Source of the DNA: Psychromonas ossibalaenae ATCC BAA-1528
Lineage (GTDB): Bacteria > Pseudomonadota > Gammaproteobacteria > Enterobacterales > Psychromonadaceae
DNA: 64,000 nucleotides
NCBI RefSeq assembly: GCF_000381745.1
Contig: NZ_KB906976.1
Location: 1-64,000, forward strand
Reading direction: 5' to 3'
Shown here: positions 1-8,338 of the stretch, in pieces
Position numbering within the stretch: position 1 is the stretch's first letter
Layout of the letters: each line of letters opens with the position of its first letter
Made by a program: the position numbers and the translations under genes
The notes under the pieces: model-generated
What the model was told of the DNA's origin: nothing
The model's input: only the letters and a program-made list of their open reading frames with translations
Database searches by the model: none

Positions 1-145
1 AGTTTTCAATATCCTCCCAGCCTTCAGAGCCAGACATAACGGCACTAATAGCGAGTAAAAGAATATCGAGTAAATTATGTTTCTTACATCGTTCAATACG
101 AGGGTCTGAGATGGAATCGAAGTATTTCAAAAAAGTAGCGCTCAT
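1..145 (-). CDS. ISAs1-family transposase, N-terminal part (cut by window edge)
   Basis: Reading the minus strand from the ATG at 145 gives 48 codons that run off the window at base 1. They carry the DPRIERCKKHNLLDILLLAI and MSGSEGWEDIE patterns characteristic of the N-terminal domain of ISAs1 / H-repeat-associated transposases (DDE_Tnp_1-associated domain). The DDE catalytic domain would lie outside the window, so intactness cannot be judged. The element end should lie between this start and the stop of the next gene at 213, but I could not delimit a terminal inverted repeat with only one end present. Family assignment is fairly firm; whether it is a complete mobile copy is unknown. Confidence 0.8.
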   Translation of the reverse strand, partial: MSATFLKYFDSISDPRIERCKKHNLLDILLLAISAVMSGSEGWEDIEN

Positions 146-212
146 TATTATCACCAAATAGCGAATTGTTAGTATATGGTGATCAGATCGCTAGTTGGAG
201 GAAAAGTTCAAT

Positions 213-1628
213 TTATAATGATCTTGCCGTGCTGATCAGGCTGGCTAGCTGACGAATTCCCTCTTCTCGAATTAAGGCACTCTGTTCGCTAAAATTCAAA
301 CGCATACAATGACGATATTTACCCGTTGCTGAAAAGATAGGACCAGCTGCGATATTAACCCCGTTTTCCCGCGACTGCTGCGCAACTTTCACCGCGTCAA
401 CCTGCGCTGGTAATTCAACCCAGAGCAGATAACCGCCGGTTGGAAAACTGATACATGTGTCAGCGGGGAAGTATTTATTCAGGGCGCAGATAAGGTTATC
501 CCGTCCCAGTTTATATTCCAGGCGTAAACGCCGTACGTGCCTGCTGTAACCGCCTGATTTGATAAAATCAGCAATCGCCAGCTGCGGCAGGGTCGGACAC
601 ATAGAGCTGCTGACATACTTATTATGAGTCACTTTATCGCGGTAGCGTCCCGGTGCAATCCAGCCGACCCGCAGCCCCGGTGCCAGCGTTTTAGAAAACG
701 ATGAACAAAGCAGTACACGTCCATCCTCGTCAAAAGATTTAATACTTCGAGGACGCGGGTACTGGTATGAAATATCTCCGTAAATATCATCTTCGATAAT
801 AACAATATCGTAGCTTTGAGCCAGCTGATAAAGGCGCTTCTTATGCGCATCGGGCATGGTATATCCCATAGGATTGTTACAGGTAGGTGTTAATAAAACA
901 GCTTTTATCGGCCACTGGTCTAATGCCAGCTCCAGTGCCTGCAGACTTAATCCCGTTTCTGGATGCGTCGGGATTTCCATTGCTTTTAAATTAGAGCCTT
1001 TAATCGCCTGCATCGAGCCGTAAAAACTCGGCGATTCGATAGCCACAATATCACCAGGCTCAGTGACAGCCCGCAGACAGACGGACAACGCTTCCTGACA
1101 GCCAGATGTAATAATAATATCATCAGGATGCAGATGACAGCCCGACTCAAGTGCCAGTCTGCTGATCTGCTCCCGTAATACCAGCGCGCCTCTTATATCT
1201 CCGTAGGGCAGACTCAATGCACTTTGATGTTTATGCAGTTCAGTAATTTTCTTGAGCAGCGGTTTCAGTGAAGGTGCATCCATAATCGGCATCGCATGCT
1301 GTAACTGTATCGTCCCGATAGTATCTGTACTGAGCAGCAGATAAAGCACTTCCTGCCATTGTGAAACATCCAGAGGTCTTTGCGGCGGACGAGACATCTG
1401 CGGTAGTTTGTAAGGAGGGGTCTGCGCTGTGGCAAAATAACCGGACTTAGCACGAGCTTCCACTAAGTTTTCCATTTCCAGCTGTCGATAAGCTTCCTGA
1501 ACCGTTGAAATACTGACCTCATGCTGTGCAGAAAGTTGACGGACTGAAGGCAGTTTATCACCGGGCTGAAACAGCCCCTGTTTAATATGTTCTCTTAATA
1601 CAGCTGCTAATTTTTCATACAGTTTCAT
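213..1628 (-). CDS. MocR/PdxR-type transcriptional regulator (GntR HTH + aminotransferase fold)
   Basis: This 471-aa protein has an N-terminal GntR winged helix (about residues 1-70; LREHIKQGLFQPGDKLPSVR is the classic GntR start) joined to a class I aminotransferase domain (about 100-465). The PLP-binding lysine is visible as SSFSKTLAPG, K313, and NNPMGYTMP and the DDIYGD segment are also typical. MocR proteins use PLP or a PLP-amino-acid adduct as effector rather than for transamination. It is transcribed divergently from a LysE-type exporter, a common pairing, which suggests it controls that exporter in response to an amino acid or B6 status. The shared upstream region holds four copies of a TCTGTATKGT-type motif. 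Its stop is close to the IS fragment, but the length is normal, so it appears intact. Confidence 0.9.
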   Translation of the reverse strand: MKLYEKLAAVLREHIKQGLFQPGDKLPSVRQLSAQHEVSISTVQEAYRQLEMENLVEARAKSGYFATAQTPPYKLPQMSRPPQRPLDVSQWQEVLYLLLSTDTIGTIQLQHAMPIMDAPSLKPLLKKITELHKHQSALSLPYGDIRGALVLREQISRLALESGCHLHPDDIIITSGCQEALSVCLRAVTEPGDIVAIESPSFYGSMQAIKGSNLKAMEIPTHPETGLSLQALELALDQWPIKAVLLTPTCNNPMGYTMPDAHKKRLYQLAQSYDIVIIEDDIYGDISYQYPRPRSIKSFDEDGRVLLCSSFSKTLAPGLRVGWIAPGRYRDKVTHNKYVSSSMCPTLPQLAIADFIKSGGYSRHVRRLRLEYKLGRDNLICALNKYFPADTCISFPTGGYLLWVELPAQVDAVKVAQQSRENGVNIAAGPIFSATGKYRHCMRLNFSEQSALIREEGIRQLASLISTARSL

Positions 1629-1690
1629 ATTTTCTCAGACAGTCAACACAGTAAAGGTAAACACATAATAACCAAAGCAGGGACATTTTT

Positions 1691-1778
1691 ACCATACAGA
1701 TGCTCACATAAAAGACAATACAGGTTATTTCAGCCACGTCTGTATGGTTAAAATAATTGATTTTTGCATCTGTATTGT
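1691..1778. promoter_or_regulatory. Four-copy operator-like array between mocR-type gene and lysE-type gene
   Basis: Two plus-orientation copies (ACCATACAGA at 1691-1700, ACAATACAGG at 1715-1724) and two minus-orientation copies (TCTGTATGGT at 1739-1748, TCTGTATTGT at 1769-1778) lie in the 296-bp divergent intergenic region. Start-to-start spacing is 24, 24 and 30 bp. MocR regulators are known to bind repeated sites next to their divergent target, so this is the likely operator. Binding is inferred. Confidence 0.6.
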
Positions 1779-1924
1779 AAATGTAAGATTTTTTACAATG
1801 ATTTATCAATAACAAACATAAACCGTTATTAAAGTTCACAACCCAGTTTCAGCGCAAAAATAATAGCATTTATAAGCGCACAAAATGTTAACCACAATCA
1901 GAAAACAACTTAGGAGAAGTATAG

Positions 1925-2542
1925 ATGGATCAGACACTGTTGTTTGCAGTTATACTGTTTGCGTTTGTCATGTCCGTGACACCGGGCCCGAATAATATGA
2001 TGTTATTAGCTTCAGGTGCACAGTTTGGCTACCTGCGCACGCTGCCGCATATATTCGGTATTATTATAGGAATCGCATGCCTGCTCGGATCTGTATTAAT
2101 AGGCTTAGGGGTAGTATTTGAGCTCTATCCGGTTTTATATGATCTTCTGAAAGCCGCCGGCAGTATTTATCTATTATGGCTGGCATGGAAAATAAGCACA
2201 GCCCCGACAGATGAGAATGCGCTTAATCCTAAACAAAAATCGGCACACGCCGGCCCGATGAATCTGTTATCGGCTTCATTATTTCAATTTGTAAATCCCA
2301 AAGCCTGGGCAATGGCAATCGGCAGTATCAGCAGTTTTGCCGTTGCAGGAGAGCACTACCTGGAATCGGGTTTATGGATCATGGGCTCCTTTGCTGTCAC
2401 CGGTTTTATAGCAATCAGTTTATGGACCTGTCTAGGGGTGGCGATAAGAAGTTTGCTGACCACAGAGTCTAGAAAACGTTATTTCAACCGGATAATGGGC
2501 GCTATGACAGCAGCAACAATATTGTTGATTTTATCTTCTTGA
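1925..2542 (+). CDS. LysE/RhtB-family amino-acid exporter
   Basis: A 205-aa inner-membrane protein with about six hydrophobic segments and the signature TPGPNNMMLLASGAQFG near residue 20, which defines the LysE/RhtB translocator family. A second conserved element, FQFVNPKAWAMAIG, occurs around residue 118. The family exports amino acids or related metabolites using the proton-motive force. A good ribosome site (TAGGAG) precedes the ATG by 8-9 bases. It is divergent from the MocR-type regulator, which probably controls it. The exact substrate (lysine, threonine, homoserine, cysteine or another) cannot be told from sequence. Confidence 0.9.
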   Translation: MDQTLLFAVILFAFVMSVTPGPNNMMLLASGAQFGYLRTLPHIFGIIIGIACLLGSVLIGLGVVFELYPVLYDLLKAAGSIYLLWLAWKISTAPTDENALNPKQKSAHAGPMNLLSASLFQFVNPKAWAMAIGSISSFAVAGEHYLESGLWIMGSFAVTGFIAISLWTCLGVAIRSLLTTESRKRYFNRIMGAMTAATILLILSS

Positions 2543-2562
2543 AATAACAAGCGAGACAAAAG

Positions 2563-2589
2563 TATCCCCTTCATTTATTGAAGGGGATA
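2563..2589 (-). terminator. Rho-independent terminator of aspA
   Basis: An 11-bp perfect stem (TATCCCCTTCA / TGAAGGGGATA) with a 5-nt loop lies 15 bp after the aspA stop. On the minus strand it is followed by CTTTTG. It also faces the end of the lysE-type gene, so it may serve both. Confidence 0.75.
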
Positions 2590-2604
2590 TGCAGAAGCAG
2601 AAAA

Positions 2605-4047
2605 TTACACGTAGCGTTTAGCGTTATCAGCTGGAAGTATCAGATTCTCAATAGAGAAAATATGATCTAACTGCTCTTCAGTAAGCAGTTCAAGCTCTAA
2701 AACAACCTCGCGAACACTTTTACCAGTTTGTGCACATATTTTACCTACACGATCACCTTCATGATGACCAATCAGCGGATTTAAATAAGTAATAATACCA
2801 ATTGAATTAAACACGTGGCTTTCACATACTTCTTTATTGACCGTAATACCATCAATGCATTTTTCACGTAAATTGATGCAGGCATTATTTAAAATATCTA
2901 ACGATTCAAACATGCTTTGCGCGATCACAGGTTCCATCACATTAAGCTGAAGCTGCCCGCCCTCTGCGGCAAAAGAGATAGTTGTATCGTTACCCATTAC
3001 CTTAAAGCATACCTGGTTTACCACTTCCGGAATAACCGGGTTTACCTTAGCCGGCATAATCGAAGATCCGGCCTGCATTTCCGGCAGGTTAATTTCATTA
3101 AAACCAGCACGAGGGCCCGATGATAACAGACGTAGATCGTTACATATTTTGGAAAGTTTTATCGCCAGTCGTTTCAATGCACTATGTACCATCACATATG
3201 CACCACAGTCCGAAGTTGCTTCAATTAAATCTTCCGAAGGCACACAGGCAAGACCGGTTACCTGAGCAAGGTATTTTACTGCCAGCTTCTGATATCCAGG
3301 AGCTGCATTTAGCCCGGTACCGATAGCTGTTGCCCCTAGATTAACTTCAAGCAGTAATTTTGAGGTGTAATTTAAATTACGCACCTCTTCATTCAGTGTG
3401 ACAGCCCAAGCGTGAAATTCCTGTCCGACTGTCATCGGAACAGCATCCTGTAACTGGGTGCGTCCCATTTTTAAAATGCCGTTAAACTCTTTATTTTTCA
3501 GCTCAAATGCAGCTTCTAAATATTCGACCGTTTTTACTAAGCTGGAAATACTGTTGTATACCGCGATACGAAACCCTGTCGGATAGGTACAGTTAGTAGA
3601 CTGGCTCTTATTAACATGATCATTAGGGTCAATAAATTCGTACTGCCCTTTCTCTTTGCCCATCAGCTCAAGCGCTAGATTAGCAATCACTTCATTGGTA
3701 TTCATATTAACCGAGGTACCCGCACCGCCTTGGAATACATCCGACGGAAACTGATCCATACATTTACCTGTTTCTAAAATCAAATCACAAGCTTCAATAA
3801 TATAACGGCCGACTTTGCTGGGAATAACCCCCAGCTCTTTATTCGCCATAGCAGCCGCTTTTTTAGTCATTACCATGCCGCGAATAAACTCAGGAGCATC
3901 GGAAATAGTGGTTTTTGAAATATTAAAATTTTCAATGGCGCGTAATGTATGCACACCATAATAAGCATCGGCAAGAACGTGACGTTCGCCAAGAAGATCA
4001 TGCTCAAGACGAGTTTCAGACTGAAGAGATTTGGAAGTATTATTCAT
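2605..4047 (-). CDS. aspA: Aspartate ammonia-lyase (aspartase)
   Basis: This 480-aa cytoplasmic enzyme reversibly converts L-aspartate to fumarate and ammonia. It has the fumarase/aspartase superfamily signature [11 protein letters not shown] near residue 325-335, plus [17 protein letters not shown] and the N-terminal [21 protein letters not shown] and [19 protein letters not shown] blocks. Length matches the E. coli enzyme (478 aa), and these blocks favour aspartase over class II fumarase. A strong ribosome site (AAGGA) lies 7 bases before the ATG. It feeds aspartate carbon into the TCA cycle or fumarate respiration. It is a single-gene unit ended by the hairpin at 2563-2589. No DcuA/DcuB gene is adjacent in this window. 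Confidence 0.95.
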   Translation of the reverse strand: MNNTSKSLQSETRLEHDLLGERHVLADAYYGVHTLRAIENFNISKTTISDAPEFIRGMVMTKKAAAMANKELGVIPSKVGRYIIEACDLILETGKCMDQFPSDVFQGGAGTSVNMNTNEVIANLALELMGKEKGQYEFIDPNDHVNKSQSTNCTYPTGFRIAVYNSISSLVKTVEYLEAAFELKNKEFNGILKMGRTQLQDAVPMTVGQEFHAWAVTLNEEVRNLNYTSKLLLEVNLGATAIGTGLNAAPGYQKLAVKYLAQVTGLACVPSEDLIEATSDCGAYVMVHSALKRLAIKLSKICNDLRLLSSGPRAGFNEINLPEMQAGSSIMPAKVNPVIPEVVNQVCFKVMGNDTTISFAAEGGQLQLNVMEPVIAQSMFESLDILNNACINLREKCIDGITVNKEVCESHVFNSIGIITYLNPLIGHHEGDRVGKICAQTGKSVREVVLELELLTEEQLDHIFSIENLILPADNAKRYV

Positions 4048-4210
4048 TATTGAATCCTTATGGATTTTTTGTTTAACATAAATAAAAAGTAATAAACTAA
4101 GCGATTAAGCAAGGGTTATTTATCCGTCAACGCGCCTTGATATGGTGGTCATATTAAACAACAAAAGCAGGCAATAGTAGTAAGTTCGTCACCCTTTTGA
4201 AATGAAATTT

Positions 4211-4236
4211 ATTTTATTTTACTAATAAAATAAAAA
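4211..4236. repeat. AT-rich inverted repeat upstream of aspA
   Basis: Arms ATTTTATTTTA and TAAAATAAAAT flank a short centre about 165 bp upstream of the aspA start. It may be a regulator site or only AT-rich sequence; I saw no clear CRP or FNR box beside it. Confidence 0.3.
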
Positions 4237-4422
4237 TTATAAAACGCAATATATTCATGCAGTTACATAACCAGGTGACAATAAAGAAAGAAAAACGCAC
4301 AACAATTGAGTGAAAATTGGACGATTTTATTTGCCGGCGTAACATTTGCAGAGCAGGGAAGAAAAAGCGTGCCGTCCTGCAGTCGCTTTAAACATGTTCA
4401 GGAAATAAAACATATCTATATA

Positions 4423-4687
4423 TATACCCAAACTACCTGAAGATGCAGATTCAGAGGCTCGCTCGGATGCCAGATCAAGGCACAACATGAAGAGAATGGT
4501 TATTCCTTTTCAAGTGTTGTAACAAAGAGCTGGCTTTCGAGTGAGCCTCCCATAGGGCCAGTTGAGAGGCAACCATCTTCGGCGTTATGAAGCATTGATT
4601 TAGAATGACTAAACCTTCAACTCCATGCCTTGAATATGGTCACCTCTCAACTGGCTGATTCCTGCATCTTCAAGTAGCTTGGGTATA
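4423..4687. mobile_element. MITE-like element, 265 bp, TATACCCAA... terminal inverted repeats
   Basis: The element starts TATACCCAAACTACCTGAAG and ends as the near reverse complement (ATCTTCAAGTAGCTTGGGTA, then TA), giving about 25-bp terminal inverted repeats. Inside are nested inverted repeats: GGCTCGCTCG with CGAGTGAGCC, and CAGTTGAGAGG with CCTCTCAACTG, so the transcript would fold into several hairpins. It contains no ORF of note. It lies in the aspA to binding-protein gap. A lone end of the same family sits at 37043-37068. Repeats with this end sequence are frequent in marine gammaproteobacteria; no mobilising transposase is identified here. Confidence 0.75.
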
Positions 4688-4779
4688 AAGGCACAAGAAA
4701 ACAACGGACGGGAGGAATAAAAAGGACTGCACATACAGTGAAGACTGGCATTATAGAATTAAAACAGCCGCTCTAGAGT

Positions 4780-4808
4780 ATGTTAACCGCTCATTTAGCG
4801 GCTAACAT
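4780..4808 (-). terminator. Hairpin terminator after the binding-protein gene
   Basis: A 12-bp stem with one mismatch (ATGTTAACCGCT / AGCGGCTAACAT) lies just after the stop of the minus-strand gene ending at 4820. The downstream U-run is weak. Confidence 0.5.
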
Positions 4809-4819
4809 GCCGACTTAGT

Positions 4820-5596
4820 TCATTTCAGGTAATTATCAACAATCTGCTGAACCTCACCACTTTTTTTCATCTCAGTTAATACTCGATTATATTGTTTTTT
4901 AAAGTCATCTTTGTAAGGAAATTTACCGCCGTCAGTGACAAAACCTAAATAACCCTGCTCAGCTGAGATAACCAGTGCTTTAGATACGCCGCTGCCACTG
5001 TATTTTCCATTATCCTGAAGCTTCTTCAGTTCCCATTCGGTGGCAAGGCCGTCGTTCAAATAACAGTCAATACGCCCGTTAATCAGTTTCTGTAAGTTTT
5101 TTGAAGTGCCCTTTACTTCTTTCAAACTGATTTTTCCATCTTTAACAGCCTCCAGAAACGCATCTCCGCCGACAGTAAATCCAGCATTATTACCAATTGT
5201 TAAGCCGTAATAATCGACCGGCCAGGCAGGCCGGTCTTGTTTAGCTATTTTATCACTGCAGAAAAGACTCAACTCTTCGTCGAGAATAGCCGTTTCATAT
5301 TCCATATAGGGACGTTTTTCCGGGTGAGCATAAGGTGGATAAAGCGCAAAAATTTTGCCCTTTTCAATATCAGAAAGCCCGCGTTTCCAGGGCGTTTTGA
5401 CAAATGATATTTTATAGTCAGGCATTTTCTCTGCGACTTTTTTCAAGACGGCGGTATAGAGTCCGGTCATCTTTCCAGCCTGTGCATAGGAGTATGGTGC
5501 ATAATCATCATCGCCATAAATCTTGACTTCTGTCTGGGCAGCAACGTTGAAAGAGCACAGCAGCAGCAAAGCACTTAATATATTAATTGTTTTCAT
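4820..5596 (-). CDS. Periplasmic substrate-binding protein, amino-acid type (SBP_bac_3)
   Basis: A 258-aa protein with a clear Sec signal peptide (MKTINILSALLLLCSFNVAAQ, cleavage probably after AAA/AQ). The mature part looks like family 3 solute-binding proteins: YGDDDYAPYSYAQAGKMTGLYTAVLKKVAEKM at the start, LINGRIDCYLNDG in the hinge-proximal lobe and a C-terminal LTEMKKSGEVQQIVDNYL helix. No permease or ATPase gene is adjacent, so it is an orphan. It could serve a remote amino-acid ABC transporter or act as a sensor input protein, as many such orphans in Vibrio and Shewanella relatives appear to do. Ribosome site CGAGG precedes the ATG. Confidence 0.8.
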   Translation of the reverse strand: MKTINILSALLLLCSFNVAAQTEVKIYGDDDYAPYSYAQAGKMTGLYTAVLKKVAEKMPDYKISFVKTPWKRGLSDIEKGKIFALYPPYAHPEKRPYMEYETAILDEELSLFCSDKIAKQDRPAWPVDYYGLTIGNNAGFTVGGDAFLEAVKDGKISLKEVKGTSKNLQKLINGRIDCYLNDGLATEWELKKLQDNGKYSGSGVSKALVISAEQGYLGFVTDGGKFPYKDDFKKQYNRVLTEMKKSGEVQQIVDNYLK

Positions 5597-5704
5597 AACG
5601 TAAACCTCGAGTAAATAACTGATACGAGTAACAGCACTTACCTGAGTATAGTCAGTATTAAAAACTATAAAAGAAGGCTAAAAAAGCAGGGAAAGGTTTT
5701 ACTA

Positions 5705-5729
5705 CCGGGCTGTCTTTAAGAACAGCCCG
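5705..5729 (-). terminator. Hairpin after the alpha/beta hydrolase gene
   Basis: A perfect 8-bp GC-rich stem (CGGGCTGT / ACAGCCCG) with a 9-nt loop lies about 60 bp past the stop at 5788. It has no strong U-run. Confidence 0.45.
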
Positions 5730-5787
5730 ATAATCATTTCATAAGAACCGGCAGGGAAAACCTTTACAAACAAGCATGACTCTCAGC

Positions 5788-6603
5788 TCAGGCATACACA
5801 CTGTTTAAAAAGTCAGATAATTTCTCTATCACGAATTCAGGCTGTTCCAGATTTGAGATATGACCGGCATCGGGCACCAGGATCAGACGGCTGCCGCTGA
5901 TTGCATCCTGCATCAGCTGTGCTTCTAGAGGCGGACGAGGAATATCCTGCATTCCGGTCATAATTAACGTCGGTAATGTTAGTTTTTCAACTTCATCAAA
6001 GAGATCCCGGCGCCCGAATACCATGCGTCCTACTTGGGCAAGATCAACGGCCTTTTGTCCGCGAATCCCCTGCAGTCCTTTTTTAAAGCGGCTCACCAGT
6101 TCAGGGTTTTCCTGCTCTACATCACGAGCAAAGAACAAAGGTCTTATCTGCTCAATTAATGGCTCCGGCACCAGCTGTGCCGCACTTATCATATCCAGCA
6201 TGGCAGAATATTTATGATGAGTGACCTGCGGCTCAAGTCCGATAAAGGTATCCATCAGTACTAAAGCTTTAACCCGCGCCGGGGCTAAAAGGGTTAACTC
6301 CGCTCCCCACATGCCACCAACCGATAAACCAATAATTGAGAATGTTTCAATTTCAAGGTGGTCCATCAGGCTTAACAGATCCTGCGCATAATCCGTCAGA
6401 TTTTGTGTTTCGCCGGGAGCTGCGTCTGACTGTCCGTGACTCCACAAATCAGGAACAATGCAGCGGTAATGCTGACTTAATATCTCTATCTGAGGCGTCC
6501 ACATTTCACTATCCCAGAGGTAACTGTGCCCGAAAAGTAATACCGGGCCTTGACCTTTATCCAGGTAATGCATGGTTTTAGAATTAATAGTGAATGTACT
6601 CAT
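5788..6603 (-). CDS. Alpha/beta-fold hydrolase
   Basis: A 271-aa soluble protein of the alpha/beta hydrolase superfamily. Visible features are the HSYLWD oxyanion region after strand 3, the nucleophile elbow GLSVGGMWG (GxSxG), the acid-bearing segment LIMTGMQDIPRPP and the catalytic histidine in VPDAGHISNLEQPEFV. I place the start at 6603 (MSTFTINSK...) rather than 20 codons upstream, because AAGGAATACTTA before this ATG is a good ribosome site and the family begins here. It may be an esterase, lactonase or carbon-carbon hydrolase; the substrate cannot be assigned. It stands alone between two hairpins. Confidence 0.85.
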   Translation of the reverse strand: MSTFTINSKTMHYLDKGQGPVLLFGHSYLWDSEMWTPQIEILSQHYRCIVPDLWSHGQSDAAPGETQNLTDYAQDLLSLMDHLEIETFSIIGLSVGGMWGAELTLLAPARVKALVLMDTFIGLEPQVTHHKYSAMLDMISAAQLVPEPLIEQIRPLFFARDVEQENPELVSRFKKGLQGIRGQKAVDLAQVGRMVFGRRDLFDEVEKLTLPTLIMTGMQDIPRPPLEAQLMQDAISGSRLILVPDAGHISNLEQPEFVIEKLSDFLNSVYA

Positions 6604-6740
6604 TAAGTATTCCTTTTTATGATTATTATCTTTAGCAGGCATGGTAACAGAAGCATGATACAAACTGCCAGAAGCTTAACAGCTTGATTTTAGAAGAAAA
6701 AGAAGTAAATAAAAGAGGCTGTCAGGAGTAGTCCGTGGAT

Positions 6741-6929
6741 TTAATTACTCTCCTTGCCCAAACCGACTAACGGAGTGCCGTCATCCGCATAACTCAGCTC
6801 ACATTTGCTTACTTCACCCTGAAACTCAACATGCGTATAGCCGCCTAAAGCAAATTTTAAAGCGCTCTCCGGCTTCAACCAGTCACCGTAAGCACATATA
6901 TCTGCCCAGCTGATCTGCATAATTTTCAT
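6741..6929 (-). CDS. Small hypothetical protein, 62 aa
   Basis: A 62-residue ORF (MKIMQISWADICAYGDWLKP...) with a good ribosome site (AGGGAA, 4-5 bases before the ATG). It has no signal peptide or membrane segment and one cysteine. It lies 100 bp downstream of yhhQ on the same strand, separated by a strong hairpin, so it is probably a separate short unit. I do not recognise the family. Its balanced amino-acid use and clean ribosome site make it more likely real than not. Confidence 0.55.
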   Translation of the reverse strand: MKIMQISWADICAYGDWLKPESALKFALGGYTHVEFQGEVSKCELSYADDGTPLVGLGKESN

Positions 6930-6981
6930 AATATTCCCTACGATAATAATGTTAATAAATGACAGTGCTCAACTTCAGGCG

Positions 6982-7023
6982 CAGTTCTGGTTTTCAGCAT
7001 TTAAACGCGGAAAACCAGAATTG
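6982..7023 (-). terminator. Hairpin after yhhQ
   Basis: A 14-bp stem (CAGTTCTGGTTTTC / GAAAACCAGAATTG) begins 7 bp past the yhhQ stop. It has a 14-nt loop and no marked U-run. Confidence 0.5.
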
Positions 7024-7030
7024 CAACAAC

Positions 7031-7690
7031 TTAAGCCAGGCTCGGCTGTTCAGGCAGTTTGACTAACCTCTGCTCCAGCACTTTCAAAAGCAGTCCGTAA
7101 GCCGGTAAAAACAGACCTAAACTAACAACCAGTTTAAAGCCGTAATCGACACTGGCAATTTCCGGCCAGTGTGCCGCCATAAAACTGTCATTAGATGCAT
7201 AAAATGCTAATGAGAAAAACACTAACGTATCTACTAAATTACCTATCAAGGTTGATGCGGCAGGAGCCACCCACCAGGATCGTGTTTTTCTTAGCTTAGA
7301 AAAAACAGTGATATCCATTAACTGACCGATCAGATAAGCCGCAAAGCTGGCAAAAGCAATACGGAAAACAAAATTATTAAATTCTGACAATGAATCTAAT
7401 CCCTGAAAACCGCCCTGATGGAAAACAACACCCATCACATAAGATATCAGCAGTGCCGGGAACATCGCTTTAAGAATAATGCGCCTGGCGGCTTCCTGAC
7501 CGAAAATTCTTACGGTAAGATCCGTTGCCAGGTATACAAACGGGAAGCTGAAAGCGCCCCATGTAGTATGAAATCCAAAGATTTGAAATGGAAGCTGAAC
7601 CAGATAATTACTGGCGCAGATGATTAATATATGAAAGCTCGCCAGCACCAGCAGCGCACGACGAATTTGAGCGGTTGTTAACATTAACAT
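7031..7690 (-). CDS. yhhQ: Queuosine precursor (7-cyano/7-aminomethyl-7-deazaguanine) transporter YhhQ
   Basis: A 219-aa inner-membrane protein with about six membrane segments matching the YhhQ/COG1738 (VUT) family: ASNYLVQLPFQ, TTWGAFSFPFVYLATDLTVRIFG, AFASFAAYLIGQLMDITVF and ASTLIGNLVDTLVFFSLAF are the conserved blocks. The protein salvages preQ0/preQ1 for queuosine modification of tRNA. Two in-frame ATGs are possible (codons 1 and 3); the AAAAAGG element upstream fits either. The leader contains a GC-rich hairpin that may be part of a preQ1-sensing element (see 7723-7741). It is divergent from the small CRP-linked transcript. Confidence 0.9.
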   Translation of the reverse strand: MLMLTTAQIRRALLVLASFHILIICASNYLVQLPFQIFGFHTTWGAFSFPFVYLATDLTVRIFGQEAARRIILKAMFPALLISYVMGVVFHQGGFQGLDSLSEFNNFVFRIAFASFAAYLIGQLMDITVFSKLRKTRSWWVAPAASTLIGNLVDTLVFFSLAFYASNDSFMAAHWPEIASVDYGFKLVVSLGLFLPAYGLLLKVLEQRLVKLPEQPSLA

Positions 7691-7722
7691 ATTGTGACCT
7701 TTTTAATGACTAATTAACTTTT

Positions 7723-7741
7723 GCGGGGTGAGGGAACCCGC
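7723..7741 (-). promoter_or_regulatory. Candidate preQ1-I-like riboswitch hairpin in the yhhQ leader
   Basis: On the minus strand the leader reads GCGGGTTCCCTCACCCCGC: a 5-bp stem, a C/U-rich loop and a CCCC 3' arm, followed by an A-rich tail and then AAAAAGG before the ATG. PreQ1-I riboswitches have this small GGG-loop-ACCCC stem plus an A-rich pseudoknot tail and often control COG1738 transporters. A loop CCU could pair with the AGG of the ribosome site. The tail here is longer than usual and the match is imperfect, so this is tentative. Confidence 0.35.
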
Positions 7742-8030
7742 TGTTTAAATTTTATTCCCTGACGTTACAGTAGAAAGCGAAAAAAATCGCAATTTATTCT
7801 ATTGCAGCCCTTGTCGGGGTCGCACATTATAAAGATGTTTTAGAAGCGAGCAAGGAGAAAATAGACCGAACATGTACACTATCCTGCACAGCGTCAGATA
7901 CAAACAATAAGTAAAGATTAATTAACATCCCGCGCTTTTAAAATCCCGTCACTAATTTTCACATCTTGCAGTCATGTTTTTATCTAAATTTATCAGTCAG
8001 CAAAATTTATAAACTTTCAAATAAATTAAA
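7742..8030. other. Intergenic region between divergent yhhQ and the small CRP-linked unit
   Basis: AT-rich, with a short GCGA/TCGC hairpin near 7777-7790. I see no ORF and no further clear site apart from possible yhhQ promoter sequence. Confidence 0.4.
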
Positions 8031-8033
8031 ATA

Positions 8034-8067
8034 CGTGATTGACATCACACTTTTTCAACATTAATAT
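8034..8067 (+). promoter_or_regulatory. CRP box overlapping a near-consensus sigma70 promoter
   Basis: CGTGA-N6-TCACA (8034-8049) differs from the CRP consensus half-sites at one base. Its N6 spacer is itself a perfect -35 (TTGACA, 8039-8044), followed after exactly 17 bp by TAATAT (8062-8067). CRP would sit across the -35, so it could act as a class II-like activator or as a repressor. The unit downstream is the 36-codon ORF at 8148. Confidence 0.8.
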
Positions 8068-8147
8068 ACGCCACATGTGATGAGGATCTACCTCGAACAT
8101 GATTATTACAAAACAAACAAATATTTTTAAATAAATGAGGTTCCAAT

Positions 8148-8258
8148 ATGTTTTCAATTATCAAAAAAGTAACTGGTTTCGCTAATACTAATAACTACGA
8201 AGCATCATCTCCACGTTCTGTATCATCAGTTGCAGCTAACACTTACAGATATTACTAA
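8148..8258 (+). CDS. Small protein, 36 aa, CRP-linked transcript
   Basis: A 36-codon ORF starting MFSIIKKVTGF and ending ANTYRYY. TGAGG lies about 6 bases before the ATG. The N-terminus is a short amphipathic, basic stretch; the rest is rich in Ser, Asn, Ala and Tyr, with no signal peptide or full membrane span. It sits about 75 nt into a transcript with a near-perfect promoter and a structured terminator, so the RNA is very likely real and abundant; translation is likely. I do not recognise the family. It may be a small regulatory protein or the coding part of a dual-function RNA, as known for SgrST and the CRP-controlled Vibrio VcdRP. Confidence 0.65.
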   Translation: MFSIIKKVTGFANTNNYEASSPRSVSSVAANTYRYY

Positions 8259-8260
8259 TA

Positions 8261-8338
8261 TAATGGGCATCAGCAGTTGCCGGTTCACGCAAAGCGTGAC
8301 ACCAATAGTGCAGCTGTCCCATTATTATCAGTTTTTTC
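8261..8338 (+). terminator. Structured Rho-independent terminator of the small transcript
   Basis: TAATGGG (8261) pairs with CCCATTA (8318-8324), and CAGC pairs with GCTG inside it. A second hairpin (GGTTCACGC AAA GCGTGACACC, 8282-8303) is nested within. The structure is followed by CAGTTTTTTCTT. The nested form is more elaborate than a plain terminator and could be an sRNA body. Confidence 0.7.

Noticed and set aside
1615-1839. 74-codon minus-strand ORF in the MocR-LysE divergent region
   Set aside because: It covers the operator array, has no ribosome site and overlaps the regulator start in another frame.
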